Part shown: one piece after another, positions 1 to 8,393 of the stretch | Numbering within the stretch: position 1 is the stretch's first letter | How the letters are laid out: each line of letters starts with the position of its first letter | Source of the DNA: Micromonospora sp. CB01531 | GTDB lineage: Bacteria; Actinomycetota; Actinomycetes; Mycobacteriales; Micromonosporaceae | DNA: 64,000 nucleotides | Assembly: GCF_001905095.1 (NCBI RefSeq) | Contig: NZ_LWLS01000072.1 | Location: 1 to 64,000 of the forward strand | Direction of reading: 5' to 3' | Translations under genes and position numbers: made by a program | The notes under the pieces: generated by a model | What the model saw: only the letters and a program-made list of their open reading frames with translations | What the model was told of the DNA's origin: nothing | Database searches by the model: none

Positions 1-19
1 CCGAGGCGGAGCCTCACTG

Positions 20-40
20 GTGCGGTGTCCACTAACGTTC
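20..40 (+). repeat. Left inverted end of TnpB element
   Basis: This 21-bp copy, reading GTGCGGTGTCC then ACTAACGTTC, is the exact reverse complement of 1504-1524. The tnpB stop codon at 39-41 overlaps its inner edge. In TnpB elements the 3' end of the gene and the adjacent element end normally give rise to the guide (omega) RNA, so this is also where an omega RNA scaffold would be expected. That role is inference. Confidence 0.85.
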
Positions 41-1463
41 ACCGGGCTTCCGATGCACCGTTGTGGATCCTCGCCGTTGAGGCGAGCGACTCCCCACCTG
101 GTGGTGGGGCGGGCCTCCGCAGGCCAACTGACCCTCTCGCCACCCGGTGTGGGCGGCGGGGGTCACGCCGGGACTGGCCGGCACCGGGCAGGTGCCGTCC
201 GGCTCGACGGTGCGTGACCACCTCCGGCAGCACAACGGCTGCCGAAGTGGTGGGTCCGCCGCCCGGGATACGGGTGGCGATGATGGCCGCCGCGACAAGG
301 TCACGGTGCCCGATGAACTGGCAGTGCGGGCAGGACAGGGTCCGGCCGCGGGGTTTCGGTACCCGCCGTAGGCAGGCGGGGCAGGTGGAGGAGGTGCCGC
401 GTTCGTTGACGGGGTCGACGGTGATGCCGGCCTGGACAGCTTTGTCGGTGAGGACCTGCATCAGCCGACCGATCTGCCACTGCCGCAGCCGCAGGTTATG
501 CCGCCGCCCCGCGTCGATGTCCAACACACCGCGCGGGTCACCGACCCTGAGCACACCAACCCGCTGCTCCACCGCCCACGACACCACCTGGCGGGCGGCC
601 TCGTGCTGGGCCTGCCGGACCCTGCGCCGATGCCGGCCCTCCACCAGCCGAGCCCGCCGCCGGTACTTTCGCCACCGCCGTGATCCTCGCTGACCCGGCT
701 TCGGCGCCCGCCGCGCGACGGCACGGCGGCGAGCTTTCGTGTCGGCCAGGTGCATACGGTGCTCGGCGCGGATCGCCCGCCCCGACACCAACATCCCCTC
801 ACCGTCCGGGCCGGCCACCGCATACGGGTGGATGATGCCCAGATCCACCCCGGCCACCCGGCCCGGGTCCGGGCCCTCACCGGGTGGATACACCGCTACC
901 GGGACTTCGGCGGTGATGTCGAGGAACAGGCGGCCGCCCTCGCACAGCAGGGTGACCGAGCGGACCTGCTCGACCGGATACGGCACCTCCCGCGCCAACC
1001 GGAGCCACAACGGCGACGCGCCTTGGGCGGTCGGGATCCGCACCCGCCGGCCGTCGAGGGTGAACGTGCCGTGATGCCAGCGCACCGGCATCAACGCCCG
1101 ACGACGACGCGGAAACCGCGCCGACAAGTCACCATCCTTACGGGCTTTCGCCGCCGCGAACCAGGCATCGGAGAACCGCCGCAACACCGACCGGGCACCC
1201 ACCGAATCCAGCTCACCGAACGTGCCCGGACCCGACCCGGACAGCTCCCGGCATAACGCCTGGTAGCCGGTCAGCGGCGCGTCCTGACGGCGGCGCCGCC
1301 ACCCGTTGACCTCCAACACACACGCCCACACGTCACCAGCCGAGCGCAGCAACCCGAAACACCGCCGCCGCTGCCCCGACGTCACCCGCACCGCCACACG
1401 CGCAGTCCGATACACCACCCGAGGCGCAGCAGGATCCCGACGACGAGGCACCACCACACCCAA
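39..1463 (-). CDS. tnpB: TnpB-family RNA-guided nuclease/transposase accessory protein
   Basis: 474 aa from a TTG start; GTG codons a few residues in are equally possible. RuvC-like motifs are visible: Asp207 in GVDLGI (RuvC-I), a Cys4 zinc ribbon (Cys361-x2-Cys364 and Cys378-x2-Cys381) and Asp388 in GHRDLV (RuvC-III). The usual RuvC-II glutamate is missing: the equivalent segment reads RVGDPRG around 306-311, with Gly308 where Glu is expected. A candidate replacement, Glu354 in VNERGTSS, lies about 46 residues later, as described for Fanzors and some TnpB lineages. An Arg-rich linker lies between RuvC-I and RuvC-II. The family is guided by an omega RNA from the element's end and helps retain the element. 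The C-terminal 80 residues after the RuvC core are low in complexity and overlap the likely omega RNA region. Confidence 0.88.
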   Translation of the reverse strand: MGVVVPRRRDPAAPRVVYRTARVAVRVTSGQRRRCFGLLRSAGDVWACVLEVNGWRRRRQDAPLTGYQALCRELSGSGPGTFGELDSVGARSVLRRFSDAWFAAAKARKDGDLSARFPRRRRALMPVRWHHGTFTLDGRRVRIPTAQGASPLWLRLAREVPYPVEQVRSVTLLCEGGRLFLDITAEVPVAVYPPGEGPDPGRVAGVDLGIIHPYAVAGPDGEGMLVSGRAIRAEHRMHLADTKARRRAVARRAPKPGQRGSRRWRKYRRRARLVEGRHRRRVRQAQHEAARQVVSWAVEQRVGVLRVGDPRGVLDIDAGRRHNLRLRQWQIGRLMQVLTDKAVQAGITVDPVNERGTSSTCPACLRRVPKPRGRTLSCPHCQFIGHRDLVAAAIIATRIPGGGPTTSAAVVLPEVVTHRRAGRHLPGAGQSRRDPRRPHRVARGSVGLRRPAPPPGGESLASTARIHNGASEAR

Positions 1464-1503
1464 CCCGACAGGTACGACAAAATCCGGCCGCCGCCAACCC
1501 GGC

Positions 1504-1524
1504 GAACGTTAGTGGACACCGCAC
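1504..1524 (-). repeat. Right inverted end of TnpB element
   Basis: Perfect 21-bp inverted copy of 20-40, located upstream of the tnpB start. A third copy, 18/21 identical and in this same orientation, occurs at 16449-16469. Confidence 0.85.
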
Positions 1525-1560
1525 TAGCCGCGTCCAAGTCGCGGATGCCACGGTGCCGGC

Positions 1561-2046
1561 ATGGCACAGTACGAGGTCCCCACGCCCAGTACGCTGCTCC
1601 TGCGCATGGTGCGGCCGGAGCGGGCTGCCGCCGCGCTGCGGATGCTGCACGAGCCGGACCCCGCGTCGGAAGTGCCGGCGGTCGGGTTCCGCGTCGCCAC
1701 CCTCTCGGACGTCTCCAGCGATCCCTCCGTGGCGCCGCTCGCCGCGTGCGTCGTCCATCACCAACCGAATGATCCGACGGCGTGGCTCGGACGGTTTGCG
1801 GTTTCGGTGCCGTTCCGACGGCGTGGGCTCGGCCGGCGCCTGCTCGCCGAGCTCTCCAGGGTGCTGCAGGCCGAGGGGGCACAGCGACTGTGGGTTCACC
1901 TGAGCGCCGACCAGCCAGCGGCGCGCGCGCTCCTCGCCGGCGCTGGATTTGTGGTCTGCCAGGTAGAGCCGACCGCCGTATTCCCAGCGGGTCTCCCGGC
2001 CAGCAAGGATGACCCGGAGGCCGGGTGGTGGGTGCGCGAGCTCTGA
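1561..2046 (+). CDS. GNAT-family N-acetyltransferase
   Basis: 161 aa. The acetyl-CoA pyrophosphate-binding loop (motif A) is visible at about residues 79-101, where VSVPFRRRGLGRR provides the R/Q-x-x-G-x-G signature, followed by the helix LLAELSRVL. Strand and helix order (WVHLSADQPAARALLAGAGF) matches the C-terminal half of the GNAT fold. The substrate cannot be told; the protein would act in the cytoplasm. No good Shine-Dalgarno sequence precedes the ATG, and the TnpB element ends about 35 bp upstream. The gene is followed after 13 nt by the SARP-type regulator on the same strand, so the two may be co-transcribed. Confidence 0.8.
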   Translation: MAQYEVPTPSTLLLRMVRPERAAAALRMLHEPDPASEVPAVGFRVATLSDVSSDPSVAPLAACVVHHQPNDPTAWLGRFAVSVPFRRRGLGRRLLAELSRVLQAEGAQRLWVHLSADQPAARALLAGAGFVVCQVEPTAVFPAGLPASKDDPEAGWWVREL

Positions 2047-2059
2047 GAGGGGAGGCGGG

Positions 2060-5000
2060 ATGGGCGTGGCAGAGCCCGCTGCTCCCTGGGCGGCGGCGCT
2101 GGACTTTCGCGTACTCGGCCCGCTGACGGTCACCGGCCCGGGCGGCGGCGAGCTGCGCCTCGGCACTCGGAAGCAGCGCGCCGTGCTCGCGTTGCTGACG
2201 CTGGAGGCGGGACGGGTCGTATCACTGGATCGCATCATCGCCGGCCTGTGGGCGGATGAGGCGCCGTCGAGCGCCACCGGCACGCTGCAGGCGTACATCT
2301 CGCAGCTGCGGCGCATCCTGGAGCCGGACCGTTCGCCACGCGCCGCGCCCACCGTGCTCCTCACCCGGGAGCCGGGCTATCTGCTCGCGGTGCGGCCGGA
2401 TCAGGTGGACGCCGTGCGGTTCGAAACGCAGGTCGAGGCCGGTCGGGCCGCGCTCGCCGCGGACCTGCCCGGGGAGGCGGAACGGCTGCTGGCCGTCGCG
2501 CTGGAGCAGTGGCGCGGCGAGCCGTTGCTCGAGTTCGCGGACGAAGCCTTCGCGACGCCGGTGGTCACCCGGCTGACCGCGCTGCGCCAGGACGCCACCG
2601 AGGATCTCACCGAAGCCCGGCTCGGCCTGGGACGGAACGCGCAGGCAGCCGCGCAGGCCCGGGCGCTGCTGCGGCAGGACCCGTTCCGGGAGCGGTCGTG
2701 GGCCCAGCTCATGGTGGCGCTGTACCGGGACGGCCGCCAGGCCGAAGCACTGGAGGCGTACCGCGAGGCGCGCGCGATGTTGGACGAGCAGCTGGGGCTG
2801 CCGCCAGGCCCACAGCTACAGGCGCTCGAGCGGGCGATCCTGCGGCAGGATCCCGCGCTGGCGCTCACTTCCCGCCCGGACACGCCCGCGGCGATCCCGG
2901 CCACACCTCCCGTACTGCGCTCCGAGCCGTTGCTGGGCCCCGGGGCAGCCGACGCCCGGCCAGCTGATGAACCGGGCGTCGTGCAAACGCCGCAGCCGGC
3001 TGCGGCCGCGACGATGGTGGGCCGGGGCCCGCAGCTCGAGTCGATCGACGACCGGCTCACGGCCGCGACCCGGCGCCGGGGTGGACTGCTCTTCGTCGCT
3101 GGCGGGGCCGGCGTCGGCAAGACCTTTCTCACCGAACGCGTGGTCGAGCGAGCGACGGCGGCGGGGATGGCGGTCGCCTGGAGCCGGTGCGTGGAGGGCA
3201 GCGCCACTCCTGCGTTCTGGCCGTGGATCCAACTGATGCACGCGGTGCCGCCGAGCCCGGAGAAGGAACGCCTTCTCGCCGCGCTGACCGGGGTCGTTGA
3301 GTCGCGGGAGCCGGCGGGTGACCCGGACGCGGCACGGTTTCACCTCTATGAGGCTGTGGGTGAGCTGCTGCGTACGGTGGCGGAGCGGCAGCCGACGCTG
3401 TTGGTCATCGACGATGTGCACCTCGCGGACGCCGCCTCGCTGCGGCTGCTGACCCATCTCGCCGGCGGACTGAGCCGGCTGCCGATACTGGTGCTCGCCA
3501 CGATGCGGGCTGAGCCGGGCGATCATGACCAACCGCTGCGCGAGATGCTCGGCGCGCTGGCGAACGAACGGGGCGTGGAGCGGGTGAGCCTGCCGCCGTT
3601 CTCCGCGGCCGACGTGCGTGACTACCTCCGGTCGGGCGTGGTGGAGCCCGACGTCGCCGTCGTCGTCGCGCTGCACGAGCGGACCGGCGGGAACCCGTTC
3701 TATCTCCGGGAGCTGCTGCGGCTGCTGGCGAGCGAGCACCCCGGCGGCTGGACCAACCAGGAGGTGATCGCGGAGTCCGCGGTGCCGGAGAGCGTGCGCG
3801 ACGTTATCGGCCGGCGGATCGCCCGGATGCCCGAGGAAACCCAGGCCCTGCTGCGAGCTGCCGCCGTCATCGGACGCGATGTCGACACGGTGCTGTTGGA
3901 GAATGCCGCCGGCCTGGACTACGAACGGGTGCTGAGCCTGCTCGAACCGGCTGTCGCGAGCGGCCTGCTGGTCGAGGTGCCCGACGGCTGGAACTACCGG
4001 TTCGCCCACTCCCTGGTCCGCGACGCTCTCTACGCGGAGCTGAGCCGGTTGCAGCGGGCGCGCGTGCACCGGCGGGTCGGCGAGGCGCTCGAGAGCCTGC
4101 ACCGAGGCGAGGATCCCGCCACGATCGGGCTGCTCGCCCACCACTTCGCCGCCGCCGCCCGGATCGGGGCCTCGGCGAAGGCAGTCGGTTACGCCCGGCG
4201 AGCCGCGGAGTTGGCCGAGGCGCAGCTCGCCTATGACGAGGCGGTTGAGTTCCTCACCGTCGCCCTGGCCGCGCTCGACCCCACGGGTGCGAACGCGGTC
4301 AGATGCCGATGCGAGCTGTTGGTGCAACTGGGCAAGGCCAGGCGACTCGCCGGAGATGTGGTGGGCGCGCACGTCGCGCTGAACGAGGCGGTCGCGCTCG
4401 GTACCAGGCTGGGCGACGACTCGCTGGTGATCGCTGCGGCTACCGTCTTCGGCGGCGTGACGCTCTGGAACTGGCGGACTTACGGGCAGGTGGACGAGCG
4501 CATGGTGGCGATCCTGGAGGACCAGCTCGCCCGGCTTGAGCCGGCCGACCACGTGCGCCGGGCGGCGCTGCTCGGCACGCTCGGAGTCGAGCTGTTCTAC
4601 GGTGACCGACGCGACGAGGGGGAGCGGCTCGCCGAGGAGGCGGTCGAGCTTTCCCGCCGGTACGGCGACGTGGAACTGCGGGCACGTACCCTGAGCAACT
4701 ACGCGGTAGCCGCCGCCTCGATCCCGGACCGTGATGGCCGACGGCTGGCCGCCGTGAACGAGATGCTCGAGCTTGGCCCCCTGCCCCGGCGGGTGGAGAT
4801 TGTGGCCCGGCTGCATCGCATGATCTTGCTGATGTCCACCGGCGACGTCGCCGGGTACGACCGCGACCTGGCGCGATGCCGCCACCTGTTGACCGAGATC
4901 CGCATGCCCGAGCTCGCTGCTCAGGTCACCTACGCCGCCGGCGGTCGGGCCATCCTGGACGGGCGCTGGGCCGAGGCTGAACGCTTGGTCGAGGACGCCT

Positions 5001-5536
5001 TCACCGAGCAGCGGCGGACCAACATGTGGGGCGGGAAGTGGATGAGGTTGGTCCTGCTCTACACCAGCCGCCGCTTCCAGGGCCGGCCGGGTGAGCTACT
5101 CGACGAGCTGGTCACTCGGGCCGATGAGCCGGAGCTGCAACTGCTGCGCCCCACCGCGGTCCTGGCGGCCTGCGAATCGAGTGACGAGGCGCTCGCCGGG
5201 AAGCTGCTGGAGAAATGGGGCTGGACGATCCGCCGCGACTGGTCCTGGGACATCGTGACGTACCAGTGGGCTCTGGTCGCCGCTCGGCTCGGCGTACCGG
5301 ACCCGGCTCGCCTCTACGAGATCCTCTCCCCGTTCGCCGACCGGTTCGCCGGCGTCGGCTCCGGCGGCGCCACGTGGGGCTCGAACCACTACGCGCTCGC
5401 CGAGCTCGCGCACCGGCTGGGCCGAACCGAACAGGCGGGCGTGCATGCGCACGCCGCGCTCGCCGCGCATCGGCGGCTGGGCGTGGCGCACCTCATCCAG
5501 GCGAGCCTCAGCCAATCGGTGCAGTTCACTGCCTGA
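2060..5536 (+). CDS. SARP/AfsR-type transcriptional regulator with AAA ATPase and TPR region
   Basis: 1158 aa. Residues 1-100 form an OmpR/SARP-type winged helix (FRVLGPLTV, LGTRKQRAVLALL) and about 110-275 a BTAD domain (ALEAYREARAMLDEQLGLPPGPQL). About 320-620 is an AAA/NB-ARC-like ATPase with Walker A GGAGVGKT near 348-355 and Walker B LLVIDDVH near 449-456. The last 450 residues are helical and TPR-like. Such proteins activate secondary metabolism or other adaptive genes in response to nucleotide-dependent oligomerisation. The start was moved to 2060 because GGGAGGCGGG immediately precedes this ATG; an in-frame upstream ATG at 2009 would overlap the acetyltransferase by 38 nt. No biosynthetic cluster adjoins it; the next gene is a flavoprotein oxidoreductase, a plausible target. 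Confidence 0.88.
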   Translation: MGVAEPAAPWAAALDFRVLGPLTVTGPGGGELRLGTRKQRAVLALLTLEAGRVVSLDRIIAGLWADEAPSSATGTLQAYISQLRRILEPDRSPRAAPTVLLTREPGYLLAVRPDQVDAVRFETQVEAGRAALAADLPGEAERLLAVALEQWRGEPLLEFADEAFATPVVTRLTALRQDATEDLTEARLGLGRNAQAAAQARALLRQDPFRERSWAQLMVALYRDGRQAEALEAYREARAMLDEQLGLPPGPQLQALERAILRQDPALALTSRPDTPAAIPATPPVLRSEPLLGPGAADARPADEPGVVQTPQPAAAATMVGRGPQLESIDDRLTAATRRRGGLLFVAGGAGVGKTFLTERVVERATAAGMAVAWSRCVEGSATPAFWPWIQLMHAVPPSPEKERLLAALTGVVESREPAGDPDAARFHLYEAVGELLRTVAERQPTLLVIDDVHLADAASLRLLTHLAGGLSRLPILVLATMRAEPGDHDQPLREMLGALANERGVERVSLPPFSAADVRDYLRSGVVEPDVAVVVALHERTGGNPFYLRELLRLLASEHPGGWTNQEVIAESAVPESVRDVIGRRIARMPEETQALLRAAAVIGRDVDTVLLENAAGLDYERVLSLLEPAVASGLLVEVPDGWNYRFAHSLVRDALYAELSRLQRARVHRRVGEALESLHRGEDPATIGLLAHHFAAAARIGASAKAVGYARRAAELAEAQLAYDEAVEFLTVALAALDPTGANAVRCRCELLVQLGKARRLAGDVVGAHVALNEAVALGTRLGDDSLVIAAATVFGGVTLWNWRTYGQVDERMVAILEDQLARLEPADHVRRAALLGTLGVELFYGDRRDEGERLAEEAVELSRRYGDVELRARTLSNYAVAAASIPDRDGRRLAAVNEMLELGPLPRRVEIVARLHRMILLMSTGDVAGYDRDLARCRHLLTEIRMPELAAQVTYAAGGRAILDGRWAEAERLVEDAFTEQRRTNMWGGKWMRLVLLYTSRRFQGRPGELLDELVTRADEPELQLLRPTAVLAACESSDEALAGKLLEKWGWTIRRDWSWDIVTYQWALVAARLGVPDPARLYEILSPFADRFAGVGSGGATWGSNHYALAELAHRLGRTEQAGVHAHAALAAHRRLGVAHLIQASLSQSVQFTA

Positions 5537-5704
5537 CCTCGGCCGGGTCGGCCCGTACCGGCGTTCCGTCCTCGGCCGTACGTCGCTTGGATCCCGCTTG
5601 AACGCCAGTCCATGCGTGGGCCAAGTCCGACCCAAGCGCCGGCTGACACCGTCATGTCATCCGGCGCCCGGCTTGTGGGCGCCCTGTCCATGAGGAGTCA
5701 ACCG

Positions 5705-7081
5705 GTGCGTACGGTCGACACCGTCGCCTTGGCCCGGCGGGTCCGCGGACCCGTGCTACAGCCCGGCGACGACGGCTTCACTACTGAGATCGCCGGGTTC
5801 AACGCGGCCATCGTCCACCGGCCGGACGTCGTGGTGGGAGCCACCGACGCCGGTGATGTGGCGGCGGCGGTAGGTTGGGCCGCCGAGCAGGGACTGGCGG
5901 TGGCCGTGCAGTCGACCGGCCACGGCCAGCTGGCAGCCACCGACGGCGGCATCCTGATCACCACGCGGCGACTCGACGAGGTTCGGGTCGACCCGGTCGC
6001 CCGGCGGGCTAGAGTGGGCGCCGGCGTACGGTGGCGGAGCGTGATCGAGACGGCGGCCAAGCACGGCCTCGCCCCGCTCAACGGGTCGTCCTCCGGCGTG
6101 GGCGTGGTCGGTTACACCCTCGGCGGCGGTGTCCCGGTCATGGCCCGCACCTTCGGATTCGCCGCCGACCACGTTCGGGCGGTCGAGCTGGTGACCGCGG
6201 ATGGAATGCTCCGGAGGGCCGACGCGGAGAGTGAGCCGGACCTGTTCTGGGCCCTGCGTGGAGCCGGCCGCATCGGCTTCGGCGTGGTGACCGCGATCGA
6301 ATTCGATCTGGTTCCGGTGCGCAGCCTCTACGGCGGCGGCATCTTCTACCCGGCGAGCGCCACGGCGGACGTACTGCACGCCTTCCGGACCTGGGCCCCG
6401 ACGCTGTCCGAGCAGACGACCACGTCCATCGCCCTGCTGCGCCTGCCCGACCTGCCGCAGCTGCCCGAGCCGCTTCGCGGGCAGTTCGTGGTCCATCTGC
6501 GGATAGCGCACCTCGGCGGCGTCGAGGAAGGTGAGCGCATGCTCGCTCCGATGCGGGCGGCGGCACCGGTGTTGATCGACTCGGTGGCAGAGATGCCGTA
6601 CGTCGGCGTCGACGCCATCCACTCCGAACCCACTGATCCGATGCCGGAACATCACGCCGGGGTCGTGTTGCGGCATCTGCCGGCCGAGGCGGTGGACGCG
6701 CTGATCGCGGCGGCCGGCCCGCACGTGGAGGTGCCGCTCGCGATGGTGGAGCTGCGACTCCTCGGCGGCGCACTGGCCCGGCAAGCGGCGGTGCCCAACG
6801 CCGTGAGCGGCCGCGGCGGGGCCTTCTCGCTGCTGGGACTCGGACCGCTGCTGCCCGGGCTCGAGCAGGTCGTGCCGGCCGTCGTAGGCAGCGTCCTCGA
6901 CGCGCTTGAGCCGTTCGCCGCTCCCGGCCTCGCCTTGGCCAACTTCCGGGGATCCCTGGAGGCCACCGACGGTCCCTACGGTGCCTGGCCCAGCGCGGAC
7001 GCTGGTCGGCTCAGTGAGATCAAGAATTTTTACGATCCAGCCGGGGTGTTTGGTTCGGGAAAACGAAGCCTCGTCGGTTAG
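5705..7081 (+). CDS. FAD-binding PCMH-type oxidoreductase (BBE-like)
   Basis: 458 aa. The N-terminal half is a PCMH/FAD-binding type 4 domain: VVVGATDAGDVAAAVGWAAEQGLAV followed by STGHG, GAGVRW and GYTLGGGVP. His73 in STGHG sits where flavin is covalently attached in the berberine-bridge-enzyme family, but the second attachment residue (Cys in GxCxxVG) is replaced by serines (SSSGVGVVG). Attachment is therefore single at most. These enzymes oxidise alcohols, sugars or alkaloid-like substrates. The GTG start at 5705 was chosen because GAGGAG lies 7 nt upstream; in-frame ATGs at 5690 and 5612 extend the ORF without a good ribosome site. It follows the SARP-type regulator after 168 nt. Confidence 0.82.
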   Translation: MRTVDTVALARRVRGPVLQPGDDGFTTEIAGFNAAIVHRPDVVVGATDAGDVAAAVGWAAEQGLAVAVQSTGHGQLAATDGGILITTRRLDEVRVDPVARRARVGAGVRWRSVIETAAKHGLAPLNGSSSGVGVVGYTLGGGVPVMARTFGFAADHVRAVELVTADGMLRRADAESEPDLFWALRGAGRIGFGVVTAIEFDLVPVRSLYGGGIFYPASATADVLHAFRTWAPTLSEQTTTSIALLRLPDLPQLPEPLRGQFVVHLRIAHLGGVEEGERMLAPMRAAAPVLIDSVAEMPYVGVDAIHSEPTDPMPEHHAGVVLRHLPAEAVDALIAAAGPHVEVPLAMVELRLLGGALARQAAVPNAVSGRGGAFSLLGLGPLLPGLEQVVPAVVGSVLDALEPFAAPGLALANFRGSLEATDGPYGAWPSADAGRLSEIKNFYDPAGVFGSGKRSLVG

Positions 7082-7240
7082 CCCTCCGCTGTTGCACGTC
7101 TCGTAACCGCTGGACTTACACAATCGCCATAGTTAAATCGAGACATCTAGATCTATCATAATCGGGGTTGCTCGGTTCAGGAGTGCGAAGCGGGCAGTGC
7201 AGGTCCCTGGTGGATAAGCCGTCGTCCTTGGGAGGCATGC

Positions 7241-8263
7241 GTGCGATTCGATCCCGTAAGCAGAAGATTCCCGTGGCGGCGGGGCGCCGGCCGGATTCGA
7301 CCGGTGCGACTGTTGGCCGTGGCGCTGGCCGCTGTGTTGATGGTTCCGACAGGTGCGGCCTCGGCGTCGGCCGACGGTACCGCTCGCACCGACGGACCGG
7401 TGCCGGCATCGCTGGACGCGGGGGTCGGTGTGCCCACGGGCACGATGGCCGCGGCGGCCTCTGCCGCCGCCACGGTCTGTGCCAAGGTGGCCGCCAAGGC
7501 CGGCTTCTCGTACACCGCGAACGTCAGCACGTCTGCGGGCAACGTCCGGCAGATCGTGGTCGCTGTGGCGGTCGCCATGGCCGAGTCGAGCTGCAACCCG
7601 TCGGCGACGGGCCAGAACCCCGGCTCGATCGACCGCGGCCTGTGGCAGATCAACAACTATTGGCACCCCGAGGTCAGTGACGCCTGCGCCTACCAGGTCC
7701 AGTGCAACGCCAACGCGGCGTGGAACATCTCCAACCACGGCAGCAACTGGACCCCGTGGTCGACCTACAACAACGGGGCATGGCGGAACTACCTGAACAC
7801 GGCGCGCGACGCCATCACCGGGTTCTCGTTCCAGCTGAAGAGCCGGGGCGCCGGCACCTGCCTGGACGCCATCTCGTCCGACGTCCGCAACGGCGGGCGG
7901 ATCGCCCAGTGGCCTTGCAACAGCAGCGACAGCTACCAGCAGTGGCGCGTGGTGGTCGGCGCGAACAACTACAACCCGGTGCTCCAGAACGTCGGTACCG
8001 GCACCTGTCTGGACGCCATCTCGTCCGACATCCGCAACGGCGGGGCGATCACCCAGTGGGCCTGCAACACCACCGGCGATCCCTACCAGCGGTGGTGGTT
8101 CTCGGGCAGCGGGCAGCTCAACACCAACGGCGACGCCAACGCCGGACTGCACAACGTCGGCACCGGGACCTGCCTGGACGCCGACGCATCGACCGCCGGC
8201 CAGAACGGGAACATCTTCCAGTGGGCCTGCTCCGGCAGCGACCATTTCCAGTTGTGGAACTGA
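7241..8263 (+). CDS. Secreted transglycosylase/lysozyme-like protein with C-terminal ricin-type lectin domain
   Basis: 340 aa from GTG, with GGAGG 5 nt upstream. A signal peptide is visible (Arg-rich start, then LLAVALAAVLMVPTGAASASA). Residues about 75-200 resemble a muralytic SLT/lysozyme-like fold with a likely catalytic Glu115 in AMAESSCNP and the motif GLWQINNYWHPE. Residues about 203-340 form a beta-trefoil R-type lectin (CBM13): three repeats of the type GTCLDA...Q-x-W, with QQW, QRW and the final QLW. It is probably exported to bind and cleave cell-wall or other glycan polymers. A short AT-richer stretch upstream (7100-7170) probably holds the promoter, and a strong terminator follows. 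Confidence 0.85.
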   Translation: MRFDPVSRRFPWRRGAGRIRPVRLLAVALAAVLMVPTGAASASADGTARTDGPVPASLDAGVGVPTGTMAAAASAAATVCAKVAAKAGFSYTANVSTSAGNVRQIVVAVAVAMAESSCNPSATGQNPGSIDRGLWQINNYWHPEVSDACAYQVQCNANAAWNISNHGSNWTPWSTYNNGAWRNYLNTARDAITGFSFQLKSRGAGTCLDAISSDVRNGGRIAQWPCNSSDSYQQWRVVVGANNYNPVLQNVGTGTCLDAISSDIRNGGAITQWACNTTGDPYQRWWFSGSGQLNTNGDANAGLHNVGTGTCLDADASTAGQNGNIFQWACSGSDHFQLWN

Positions 8264-8274
8264 CCGCGTGACAA

Positions 8275-8308
8275 CGGGCCCCGCGGGCTGGACTGCCTGC
8301 GGGGCCCG
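8275..8308 (+). terminator. Intrinsic-type terminator hairpin
   Basis: Arms 8275-8288 and 8295-8308 pair over 14 bp with one mismatch around a 6-nt loop. The hairpin begins 12 nt after the lectin-domain protein's stop codon. There is no U-tract, as is usual for actinobacterial terminators. It may also serve the convergent phosphotransferase gene. Confidence 0.75.
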
Positions 8309-8393
8309 ATGCCCTGGTCGTGCTTCGGGCAATGCGCTCGGACTCGCCAACGACCCGGAATTCGGCCTGGTCGGGAGTCTTCACCGGCATCGG

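Larger units (their letters stand above)
20..1524. mobile_element. TnpB-only insertion element with 21-bp inverted ends
   Basis: A 1.5 kb unit contains one gene, tnpB, and is bounded by perfect 21-bp inverted repeats at 20-40 and 1504-1524; the similarity continues imperfectly for a few bases on both sides. No TnpA serine or tyrosine (HUH) transposase is present, so the element is probably non-autonomous. Classical IS200/IS605 and IS607 elements lack terminal inverted repeats, which makes these ends unusual. The right end lies only about 35 bp before the start of the GNAT gene, so the insertion probably displaced that gene's promoter. Exact boundaries and any target-site duplication were not determined. 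Confidence 0.8.

Noticed and set aside
2816..4885. 689-codon open frame on the minus strand inside the SARP-type regulator gene
   Set aside because: It is antisense to a clear, motif-rich protein; long antisense frames are expected at this GC content, and it shows no domain or ribosome site.
2060..8263. SARP-type regulator as part of a secondary-metabolite gene cluster
   Set aside because: No PKS, NRPS, terpene or other biosynthetic core gene lies within reach; only an oxidoreductase and a muralytic-like enzyme follow.
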